Origin: Streptomyces griseus
GTDB lineage: Bacteria > Actinomycetota > Actinomycetes > Streptomycetales > Streptomycetaceae
Direction: 5' to 3'
Assembly (NCBI RefSeq): GCF_900460065.1
Contig: NZ_UAVD01000033.1
Location: 1-64,000 of the forward strand
DNA length: 64,000 bases
Positions 53,294-60,477 of this stretch are shown one piece after another. The notes beneath the pieces were generated by a model that was not told where the DNA came from, did no database searches, and saw only the letters and a list, made by a program, of their open reading frames with translations. Position 1 is the stretch's first letter, and the number at the start of each line of letters is the position of its first letter. The position numbers and the translations under genes are program-made.

Positions 53294-53473
53294 CTGGACC
53301 CCCTCATCCCGGCGACCCTGCCCGACACCACCGAATTCGGTAAGCAGACACCGCTCGGCCGACCCGCCCAGCCCGCGGAAATGGCGCCCGCCTACGTGTT
53401 CCTCGCCTCCAGAACGCCTCCTTCATTCACCGGCGAGATCATGAACGCCACCGGCGGCACGCCCCTGCCCTGA
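53294..53473 (+). pseudogene. C-terminal relic of a short-chain dehydrogenase gene
   Basis: The 60 codons read LDPLIPATLPDTTEFG..., GRPAQPAEMAPAYVFLAS and GEIMNATGGTPLP before a TGA, the usual end of a classical SDR of the YghA/Ygh-like group. The cofactor-binding and catalytic parts are absent upstream. A small insertion-deletion seems to have altered the usual motif between FLAS and FTGE. Confidence 0.75.
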
Positions 53474-53726
53474 CCCCAGCGTCTGGACGATCAGCGGGTC
53501 TGACGGGCACCATGCTCGGCGTCGAGACCGGCCCGTACGGCCGGCCGTCAGGGTCCTGGCCGGCAACCGTGTGAACCTGCGCCTGCGGCCTTCTGCGCCT
53601 GCTCCACCGCGACCGACGCCCGACTCCGCCCAGTCACCGCGTTCGCAGAGTACGTGCGGATCGTGAAGACCGAGTCTGAAGGCCAGCACCGGCGCCGCTA
53701 CGAGGAGACGATTCCGCTGCACGTAG

Positions 53727-53749
53727 GCCACCCGGCCTGTCCGGGTGGC
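53727..53749. terminator. hairpin upstream of the small acidic gene
   Basis: GCCACCCGG and CCGGGTGGC are perfect 9-bp arms around a 5-nt loop; a terminator of a lost upstream gene is likely. Confidence 0.5.
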
Positions 53750-53791
53750 ACTCCTGAATCTGCCTCCGGGGGCGCCGTCGCGTGGTGCGTT

Positions 53792-53816
53792 GTTTAGTGG
53801 AATCCACACGGGAAAC
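53792..53816 (+). promoter_or_regulatory. candidate SigB-type promoter
   Basis: GTTT, 14 bp, GGGAAA resembles the SigB-group pattern of Streptomyces (GNNT, 14-16 bp, GGGTAY). It lies 72 bp upstream of the small acidic gene. The -10 half differs from the consensus. Confidence 0.35.
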
Positions 53817-53887
53817 GCGATGTGCGTCCCCGCGGAGGTGACAGTTGACGGGCCCGGCGCGTCCAGGGTGAAGCGGAGGAGCAGGAC

Positions 53888-54019
53888 ATGCCCGCAGACG
53901 CACGCGACGACGACGTGTACCGGTCGCAGGACGACGACGGCCCGATGCCCCCGAACGATGAGCTCGACCTGGAGAACACGCTCGGCGGACGGGATCTGGA
54001 CGACCAGCGCGAAGCCTGA
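53888..54019 (+). CDS. 43-residue acidic protein of unknown function
   Basis: The frame has GGAGGAG 7 bp before the ATG and ends 42 bp before the HAD gene in the same direction. Nearly a third of its residues are Asp or Glu (for example DARDDDVY, LDLENTLGGRDLDD). No family was recognised. The ribosome-binding site, codon pattern and operon position support a real small gene, possibly a stress-related or DNA-mimic-like protein; that is speculation. Confidence 0.6.
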   Translation: MPADARDDDVYRSQDDDGPMPPNDELDLENTLGGRDLDDQREA

Positions 54020-54061
54020 CGGCGCAGGTCGGCGGGTGAGCAGCGAGAGGAACGGGAGAGC

Positions 54062-54733
54062 ATGGCGGGCGCGGCGATCTTTGATGTGGACGGCACACTC
54101 ACGGACACCAACCATCTGCACGTGGTGGCGTGGTGGGAGGCGTTCCGGCAGGCCGGGCACACGGTGCCGATGCCGGACATCCACCGGGCGGTCGGCCTCG
54201 GGTCCGATGACCTGATCGAGCGGCTGCTCGGGGCCGACCGGGACCGTGAGCAGGACGACGCCATCAGCTCCGCGCACACGGTGCTCTACGGAACGTACTT
54301 CGACCGGCTCCCCGCCTTCCGGTGTGCGGGCGATCTGCTGCGCACGCTGGCCGGACGGGGCTGGCGGGTCGTGCTGGCCACCTCGGCGAGCGGGGCGGAG
54401 CTGGCGGCGCTGCGGCGGGCGGTGGACGCGGACGAGGCGATCCAGGACACGGCGAGTTCGGACGACGTCGACCGGGGCAAGCCTGCCGCGGAGCCGGTGG
54501 AGCTGGCCTGCCGACTGGCCGGCGTCGCTCCGGAGCAGGCGGTGTTCGTCGGCGACACCGTGTGGGACATGGAGGCGGCGGCCCGGGCCGGGGTGCGTGC
54601 CGTGGCGCTCCTGTCAGGCGGCATCCCGCGCGCCGACCTGGAGCGGGCGGGGGCGGTCGCGGTCTACCGGGACGTCGCCGACCTGCTCGACCAGCTCGAC
54701 GCAGGCCCGTTCGGGTCGCCTCCCCTCGACTGA
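54062..54733 (+). CDS. HAD-superfamily phosphatase
   Basis: The 223-residue protein has the HAD motif FDVDGTLTD with nucleophile Asp8 and Asp10, motif II in VVLATSAS, the Lys in GKPAAEP and motif IV GDTVWDMEAA. A helical cap follows motif I. It resembles beta-phosphoglucomutase or phosphoglycolate phosphatase-like enzymes and hydrolyses or isomerises a small phosphate ester. GGGAGAGC lies before the ATG. Confidence 0.9.
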   Translation: MAGAAIFDVDGTLTDTNHLHVVAWWEAFRQAGHTVPMPDIHRAVGLGSDDLIERLLGADRDREQDDAISSAHTVLYGTYFDRLPAFRCAGDLLRTLAGRGWRVVLATSASGAELAALRRAVDADEAIQDTASSDDVDRGKPAAEPVELACRLAGVAPEQAVFVGDTVWDMEAAARAGVRAVALLSGGIPRADLERAGAVAVYRDVADLLDQLDAGPFGSPPLD

Positions 54734-55092
54734 CACGCGGCCCTCGGCCTTCGCTGATCCCAGCACGACACCGGTCGGACACGTGGATGATCGGCCGCAG
54801 GAAGATCCCCCCTGTCGCGCTCGACTTCAGCGACCAGCCGCGACTGATCACCGAACCAGTGGTCTCCTGCGGCGCTCTGTCCACCCCGCTGCTCCGGCGG
54901 TGGTGCCGCAGGCCCATCTCCTGCGAGGCATCAGCAGTTCCTGTCGCCGCAACGAGCCGTCACTGCCATCGACCATCACCCAGAAGCGGGGGTGGACCGC
55001 ATCCCGACGCCCATGACTGTTATGTCCATAGATCGGGGGGTACCTCTGTGCGGAAGAAGCGGCCTACGTCATGTGCGGAACGAGGAGACGAC
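54734..55092. other. 359-bp region, nothing recognised
   Basis: The open frame that runs through it into the LLM gene has no family resemblance before 55093. It probably holds the LLM gene promoter. Confidence 0.5.
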
Positions 55093-56073
55093 ATGCAGGT
55101 GGGATACAAGCTGGCGGCGGAGGCATTCGGTCCGGCGGAGCTGGTGAGGCAGGCCGTGCTCGCTGAGGAGGCGGGCTTCGATTTCGTGGAGATCAGCGAC
55201 CATTACCACCCCTGGCTCGACAATCAGGGCCATTCGCCGTTCGCCTGGACGGTCCTGGGCAGCATCGCGGCGAAGACGTCGCGGATCGGTCTGGCGACCG
55301 GGGTGACGTGCCCGACCGTGCGCTACCACCCCGCCGTCATCGCTCAGGCGGCGGCGACGCTCGCCCTGCTCTCGGAGGGCCGTTTCGTCCTGGGCGTCGG
55401 TTCCGGGGAGCGGCTCAACGAGCACGTCGTCGGTCCCGGATTTCCCGACGCCGTCAGCACCCGGCACGAAATGCTCACGGAAGCCCTGGAGATCATCCGG
55501 CTGCTGTGGAGCGGGGGCTACCGGTCCTATGAGGGGAAGCACCTGCGGCTGCGGGACGCACGGGTCTTCGACCTTCCCGACGAGCTGCCCCTGATCGCCG
55601 TGGCGGCCAGTGGCCGGGAGTCGACCCGCATCGCCGCCGAACTGGGCGACGGCCTGTTCGCCACGGAGGACAAACCGAGCATCGTCCGGCGCTACCGTGA
55701 CGCCGGTGGCGCCGGCCCGTGCTACGGGGAAGTCCCGATGGCCTGGGCGGCGGACGCGCACACCGCCGCGCGCGCGGCTCTGGAGACTTCACGCTGGGCG
55801 CTGACCGGGTGGAAGGTGATGAGCGAGCTGCCCAATCCGGTCAACTTCGATGCCGCGACCACCACCGTGCGCGAGGAGGACATCCTGGAGAAGTTCGCCT
55901 GCGGAGCGGATCCCGGACGCTACATCGAGGTCGCCCAGAGCTACGTAGACGCGGGCTTCGACAGGCTGGTCATGCAGAACGCCGGCCCGGACCCCGACGG
56001 CTTCATCGACTTCTACCAGCGCGAGCTCGACAGGCCCATCCGACAGCTCAAGCCGAACAACGCGCGAGCCTGA
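55093..56073 (+). CDS. F420-dependent LLM-class oxidoreductase (F420-G6PD-like)
   Basis: The 326-residue TIM-barrel protein belongs to the luciferase-like family, in the subgroup close to F420-dependent glucose-6-phosphate dehydrogenase (GYKLAAEAFGP, FVEISDHYHPW, GLATGVTCPTVRYHPA, GRFVLGVGSGERLNEHVVG). It would use coenzyme F420 to oxidise or reduce a small molecule. GAGGAGACGAC stands directly before the ATG. An F420 reductase-like gene 8 kb upstream may share the cofactor pool. The substrate is unknown. Confidence 0.9.
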   Translation: MQVGYKLAAEAFGPAELVRQAVLAEEAGFDFVEISDHYHPWLDNQGHSPFAWTVLGSIAAKTSRIGLATGVTCPTVRYHPAVIAQAAATLALLSEGRFVLGVGSGERLNEHVVGPGFPDAVSTRHEMLTEALEIIRLLWSGGYRSYEGKHLRLRDARVFDLPDELPLIAVAASGRESTRIAAELGDGLFATEDKPSIVRRYRDAGGAGPCYGEVPMAWAADAHTAARAALETSRWALTGWKVMSELPNPVNFDAATTTVREEDILEKFACGADPGRYIEVAQSYVDAGFDRLVMQNAGPDPDGFIDFYQRELDRPIRQLKPNNARA

Positions 56074-56137
56074 CCACCGCAGCCCACACCCCCTGCATCG
56101 GTGCTGGAGGAACGTCCGAGTCGGGAAGGCGTTTTCC

Positions 56138-57646
56138 ATGGCCACAGACCATCATGAAGCTCCGGTGCTCGAAGCTGTCGCCGCTTACCGGGACCGGGGC
56201 GAGTTGGGGTTCTCCCCACCCGGTCACAAGCAAGCGCGAGGCGCCGCTCCGGACGTGCGCGCTGTGCTGGGCGACGCGGTGTTCTTCGGAGACGTCCTCG
56301 CCACAGGAGGGCTGGACGACCGCCGGGAAAAGTCCTCCGTACTACAGCGGGCAGAAGCCCTCATGGCCGACGCCGTCCACGCGGAGCACACCTTCTTCTC
56401 CACCTGCGGCAGCTCCCTGTCGGTCAAGGCCGCCATGCTCAGCGTCGCCGCACCCCACCAGAAGCTGCTGGTCGGCAGGGACGCGCACAAGTCCGTCATC
56501 GCCGGCCTCATCCTCTGCGGCATCGAGCCCGTCTGGCTGGAACCTCAGTGGGATGCGGAACGCCACCTCGCCCACCCACCCTCCCCAGCCACCCTGGAGA
56601 AAGCCTTCGCGGACCACCCGGACGCACGTGGTGCCCTGATCACCAGCCCCACTCCGTACGGCACGGCGGCCGACTTGCGCGCCATGGCCGACATCTGCCA
56701 CCGGCGCTCCAAGCCGCTGATCGTCGACGAAGCCTGGGGAGCCCACCTGCCCTTCCACGCAGACCTGCCTTCCTGGGCCATGGACGCCGGTGCCGACGTC
56801 TGCGTCACCAGCATCCACAAAATGGGCAGCGGCCTCTAACAAGGCTCCGTCTTCCATCTCCAGGGCGACCTGATCGACCCCGACACGCTCGCCTCACGGG
56901 CCGACCTCCTCGGCACGACCAGCCCCTCCGTGCTGCTCTACGCCGGAATCGACGGCTGGCGCCGACAGATGGTCCTGGAAGGCCACCGCCTGCTCTCCCG
57001 AGCACTCGACCTCGTAGCGAGGGTGCGCCAACGCATCGAGGAGATCGAGGGAATGCACGTCAACGGGCCAGACGACTTCTGCGGGCCCGGCGCCGCCGCG
57101 GAATTCGACCCGCTGCCCGTGATCATCGACATCGAGGCCACGGGCACCACCGGCTACCGGGCCGCCGACTGGCTGCGCAAGCACCACCACATCGACATGC
57201 ACCTCGTGGACCACCGCCGGATCAGCGCACAGTTCACCCACGCCGACGACCACACCACCGCCGACCGGTTGCTGACGGCTCTCCGGGACCTGGCCCGTAA
57301 CGCGCACACGCTCCGCCCCGCTCCCGCCGTGCACGTGCCCGCACCGGCCGAGCTCCGTCCCGACCAGGTATGCCTGCCGCGCGACGCCTTCTTCGCCGAG
57401 ACAGAGGACGTCCCCGCTGTGAAGGCCGTGGGCCGTGTCGCCGCCGAGATGCTCACGCCCTACCCGCCCGGCATCCCGGCCGTGCTGCCCGGCGAGCGGA
57501 TCACCGAGCCCGTCCTGCGCTACCTGCGCTCCGGCGTCGAGGCCGGCACGAACGTTCCCGACCCCGCCGACCCCACCCTCACAACCATCCGCGTCCGCGC
57601 CGAGGACCACGGAAAGCCACCGCATTTCTCCGCTCACGCACCGTAA
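56138..57646 (+). pseudogene. Orn/Lys/Arg decarboxylase gene with an in-frame TAA
   Basis: The frame encodes a PLP fold-type I decarboxylase of about 500 residues: GFSPPGHKQ, HTFFSTCGSSLSVKAAM, VDEAWGAHLPFH and the PLP lysine in SIHKMGSG. After GSGL a TAA (56837-56839) interrupts the frame; the next residues QGSVFHLQGDLIDPDTL and the whole C-terminal domain follow in the same frame without other damage. One G-to-T change in a GAA codon would explain it. The product would be cut off soon after the active-site lysine, so this is a pseudogene unless read through. Confidence 0.85.
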
Positions 57647-57692
57647 CGCCCATACCCGCGCACCCCCATCAAGATCAAGGAGAGGCTCCGCA

Positions 57693-58292
57693 ATGCGTGC
57701 TCTTGCTCTCGTCTGCACACTGAACTCCTCGCCCGCCCCCTCCAGCAGCCAGCACCTCGCCACGCAGGTCATGGCCGAGTTCGCACGCCATGACGTACAG
57801 GGCGAGATCGTCCGGGTCGCCGACCACGACGTCCGCCCGGGGACCGGGGTGAACATGGGCGACGGCGACGCCTGGCCGGCCCTGCGGAAGAAGGTCCTGG
57901 CCGCCGACATCCTTCTCATCGCCACCCCCATCTGGCTCGGCCACCCCTCCAGCGTCTGCCAGCGGGTCCTGGAACGCCTCAACGCCGAGTCCTCCGAGAC
58001 CGACGACCAGGGGCGCCCTCACACCTACGGCAAGGTCGCCGCCGTCGCCGTCGTCGGTAACGAGGACGGCGCGCACAAGGTCAGCGCGGACGTGTTCCAG
58101 GGGCTCAACGACGTCGGCTTCTCCCTCGCGCCCGGCGCGGTCACGTACTGGGTCGGCGAAGCCATGCACGGCAGCGACTACCAGGACCTCGACGAAACCC
58201 CCGACGCCGTCGCCTCCACCACCAAGGCCCTCGCGGCCAACGCCACGCACTTGGCGCGCCTTCTCGCCGACAGCTCCTACCCGGCAGCCTGA
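57693..58292 (+). CDS. NAD(P)H-dependent FMN reductase / flavodoxin-like protein
   Basis: The 199-residue protein has a flavodoxin-like fold with the FMN phosphate loop LVCTLNSSPAPSSSQ near the N-terminus, ATPIWLGHPSSVCQRVLERL in the middle and VVGNEDGAHKVSADVFQGLNDVG. It belongs to the NADPH-dependent FMN reductase/WrbA-like group and would reduce quinones, FMN or similar acceptors. AAGGAGAGG precedes the ATG. It lies 46 bp after the broken decarboxylase gene and may have been in its operon. Confidence 0.88.
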   Translation: MRALALVCTLNSSPAPSSSQHLATQVMAEFARHDVQGEIVRVADHDVRPGTGVNMGDGDAWPALRKKVLAADILLIATPIWLGHPSSVCQRVLERLNAESSETDDQGRPHTYGKVAAVAVVGNEDGAHKVSADVFQGLNDVGFSLAPGAVTYWVGEAMHGSDYQDLDETPDAVASTTKALAANATHLARLLADSSYPAA

Positions 58293-58855
58293 CCGCCCTG
58301 GCTCGCACATCGGCAGGCTGTGCAACCAACGCCTCAGCCAGCGAACGACCGCGGACTCTCCCATGCTGAGAATCGGAATTCCTGTCCTGGGCGTCACAGA
58401 CATTGCCCGCGCGGCCGGTTCTGGCCGACTCGGATGACAACCTCTTCTGCGTGGTGGACCTGAGCCACGCTCCCAGAGGAGGCAACCAACCGAGTTTCTG
58501 ACGGACCCGGGCTGTCCGCCCGGCCGAGCGTGGCCGGCCCACCGAGCCACGCGAGCGGACCGGAGCCTTGTGCCGCTTCCACCACTCCGGCGACACGCCT
58601 TGACGTCCGCGGTCTACGGCTTGCTTCGGTCAGCCGGCCGGCGGTGCTATCGATCCACGGTTGCTGACTCTCGTTCCGTGCTCGAGAGCCTTCCTGCTCC
58701 GGTGTCCCCGGACGCGGGCTCTGCGCGGTCCTTCCTCGGCATATGACGAGACGACCGACGCGCGTCTCGTGAGAACCCCGGCGCAGCAAAGCGAGGGTCA
58801 GCACGAGGCTGATTCCGACGTTCCCAACTACCAACCCTGGGGCCATGCTGAAACC
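58293..58855. other. 563-bp region with a VOC relic
   Basis: Except for the relic at 58403-58501 and the promoter side of the HTH/ricin gene, no coding signal was recognised. Confidence 0.5.
58403..58501 (+). pseudogene. C-terminal relic of a glyoxalase/VOC-family gene
   Basis: The 33 codons read TLPARPVLADSDDNLFCVVDLSHAPRG before a TGA; this matches the end of the last beta strands of VOC proteins (usually VxLxDPxGNxFCV). The rest of the gene is missing. Confidence 0.55.
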
Positions 58856-59893
58856 ATGGACCACGGAGGGGGCGGCTTCGTCAGCTCGCAGCAAGAGTTG
58901 CCACAGCCGGCGCAGGCCAGGTCACCGGCCGAATTTATCGAGGCCCTTCGCACACTGCGCATCCGGTCCGGGTTGTCCTACCGTCACCTCGAAGCCAAAG
59001 CCGCCGCGCACGGCGACTCCCTTCCGACCAGCACGACCGCGAGCGCCCTCGGCCGCTCCACCCTTCCTCGTGAACGTTTCGTCGAGGTATTCACCCGCGC
59101 CTGCGGTCTCACGGATGAAGAGACAGACGAGTGGCTCGAGGTGCGCGGCCGCATCGCGACTCACTGGGCCGTACCGGTTGAGCAGAAGACACATGATGAT
59201 CGCGACATACCTGTGCCGATCACGGACACGTCCGTCGCAGTGCGTGCCCGGCGGTCGCGTTACGCGGCCGGTCTCCTCGGTGCCGCTCTCCTCGGCGCCG
59301 CGAGCGCGCTCGGTGTCATCAGCCAGTCCCAGGACGCGTCGGCGCCGGCCGACCTGCCCGCGACGCCGGTGAACGGGCTGCGCATGCTGGCCGTGGGCAG
59401 CTGGGTGCGGATCCATCCCGCTCGCACACCCGAACGGTGTCTCACCGAGGGCAGGGACCGCACGGGACGTTACCCGACCGCGGTCGCCGTCCAGCGGTCC
59501 TGCACGGCGGCCGGCCTGCCCGAGGTGTATCTCGAACCAGTGGGCAAGGACACGGTGCAGATCCAGTGGCACCATCCGAAGTACGGAATCGGCTGCCTCA
59601 CCGTCCTGTCGAAGGGGTCGGCGCGCAACCTGTTGGAACCCCGAGACGACTGTGCCGACAGCAACCGCGCCCAACAGTTCCGCGTAGACCACGTGGGCTC
59701 ACGTGCCTCCGCCCGCTTCCTCATCCGCCCGGTAAGTACCGGTCAGTGCCTGAGCCTGCGCGATCAGGACACCGAAGAGGGCACGGAAGTCGTCCAGGGC
59801 CGTTGTTCCGGCGCTTCCGACCAGGACTTCCTGATCGATTTGGTTCCGCCACCGCGAACCGCTGCCGCACCGAGCGGGTCCGGCGCGAACTGA
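58856..59893 (+). CDS. HTH protein with membrane anchor and ricin-like extracellular domain
   Basis: The 345-residue protein has an XRE-like helix-turn-helix at residues ~22-95 (RSPAEFIEALRTLRIRSGLSYRHLEAKA), one membrane segment (residues ~137-156) and an outside C-terminal domain of ~185 residues. That domain resembles a ricin-type beta-trefoil (QCLSLRDQDTEEGTEVVQGRC). It may sense a carbohydrate or cell-wall ligand outside and pass a signal to the inside domain. There is no ribosome-binding site before ATG 58856; a leaderless start is possible. Confidence 0.82.
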   Translation: MDHGGGGFVSSQQELPQPAQARSPAEFIEALRTLRIRSGLSYRHLEAKAAAHGDSLPTSTTASALGRSTLPRERFVEVFTRACGLTDEETDEWLEVRGRIATHWAVPVEQKTHDDRDIPVPITDTSVAVRARRSRYAAGLLGAALLGAASALGVISQSQDASAPADLPATPVNGLRMLAVGSWVRIHPARTPERCLTEGRDRTGRYPTAVAVQRSCTAAGLPEVYLEPVGKDTVQIQWHHPKYGIGCLTVLSKGSARNLLEPRDDCADSNRAQQFRVDHVGSRASARFLIRPVSTGQCLSLRDQDTEEGTEVVQGRCSGASDQDFLIDLVPPPRTAAAPSGSGAN

Positions 59894-60006
59894 ACGCGGA
59901 CTGCCGTGTCCAGTTCTCAGGTCGCTGGCGCATACGGAGCCGGTCCTTCCCGCCAGCGGTCTGGAGGGCGCGGTGACCGCGAACCTGTCCTGCTGACGAC
60001 ATGGGC

Positions 60007-60039
60007 GTTCCCGGGGTTCCTCCACGGAGCCCCGGGAAC
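60007..60039. terminator. bidirectional terminator between convergent genes
   Basis: GTTCCCGGGG (60007-60016) and CCCCGGGAAC (60030-60039) are perfect arms, and the inner TTCC/GGAG bases extend the stem to about 14 bp with a 5-nt loop. Confidence 0.7.
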
Positions 60040-60075
60040 CGTGCGATCAATCCAGGCGAACAGCACGCTGTGCGC

Positions 60076-60390
60076 TCAGCAGGGAGCGCTGATGTTCCCG
60101 CAGTAGATCCAGCCGGTGGCGGGGGACGTCACGTGGTACCAGCGGTTGCCGGCGGAGTTGACTTGGCTGCGGTCCCAGTAGACGTCCTGCCCGTACGACG
60201 TCTGGTAGACAACGCCGCAACTGGCGGCAGCACAGCTCCTGATAGGTCCGCCGATCGACATGGCCCAGCCGGCCGCCGCCTCGGTGACAGCCGCGGGCTG
60301 GGTGGGCACTGCATGGGCGGGGACCACCGTGGTCCCGGTGAGCGCGATGCCGACGAGAACTCCAGCCGCTGCGAGCATACGGATGCGCAT
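60076..60390 (-). CDS. small secreted SH3-like protein
   Basis: The 104-residue protein has a Sec signal peptide (MRIRMLAAAGVLVGIALTG, cleaved near AHA at ~residue 27) and a bacterial SH3-like domain of ~65 residues (IRSCAAASCGVVYQT, RWYHVTSPATGWIYCGNI). Four cysteines probably form two disulfides. Such domains bind cell wall peptides. GAGGAG lies before the ATG at 60390. Confidence 0.85.
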   Translation of the reverse strand: MRIRMLAAAGVLVGIALTGTTVVPAHAVPTQPAAVTEAAAGWAMSIGGPIRSCAAASCGVVYQTSYGQDVYWDRSQVNSAGNRWYHVTSPATGWIYCGNISAPC

Positions 60391-60477
60391 GAAGGCTCCT
60401 CTACCGAAGATGGGCCCGACGATGCCTGGGCCTGACGGGGTGCCACTCTTCCCGGCCGTCGAGGAGCCGCTCAAGAC

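Larger units (their letters stand above)
53474..53887. other. 414-bp region without a gene; hairpin and candidate promoter
   Basis: It contains a perfect 9-bp hairpin at 53727-53749 and a SigB-like promoter candidate at 53792-53816. No reading frame resembles a known protein. Confidence 0.5.

Noticed and set aside
54781..55092. N-terminal extension of the LLM oxidoreductase
   Set aside because: The ATG at 55093 has an ideal GAGGAGACGAC upstream and matches the family N-terminus; the extension is unlike any known domain.
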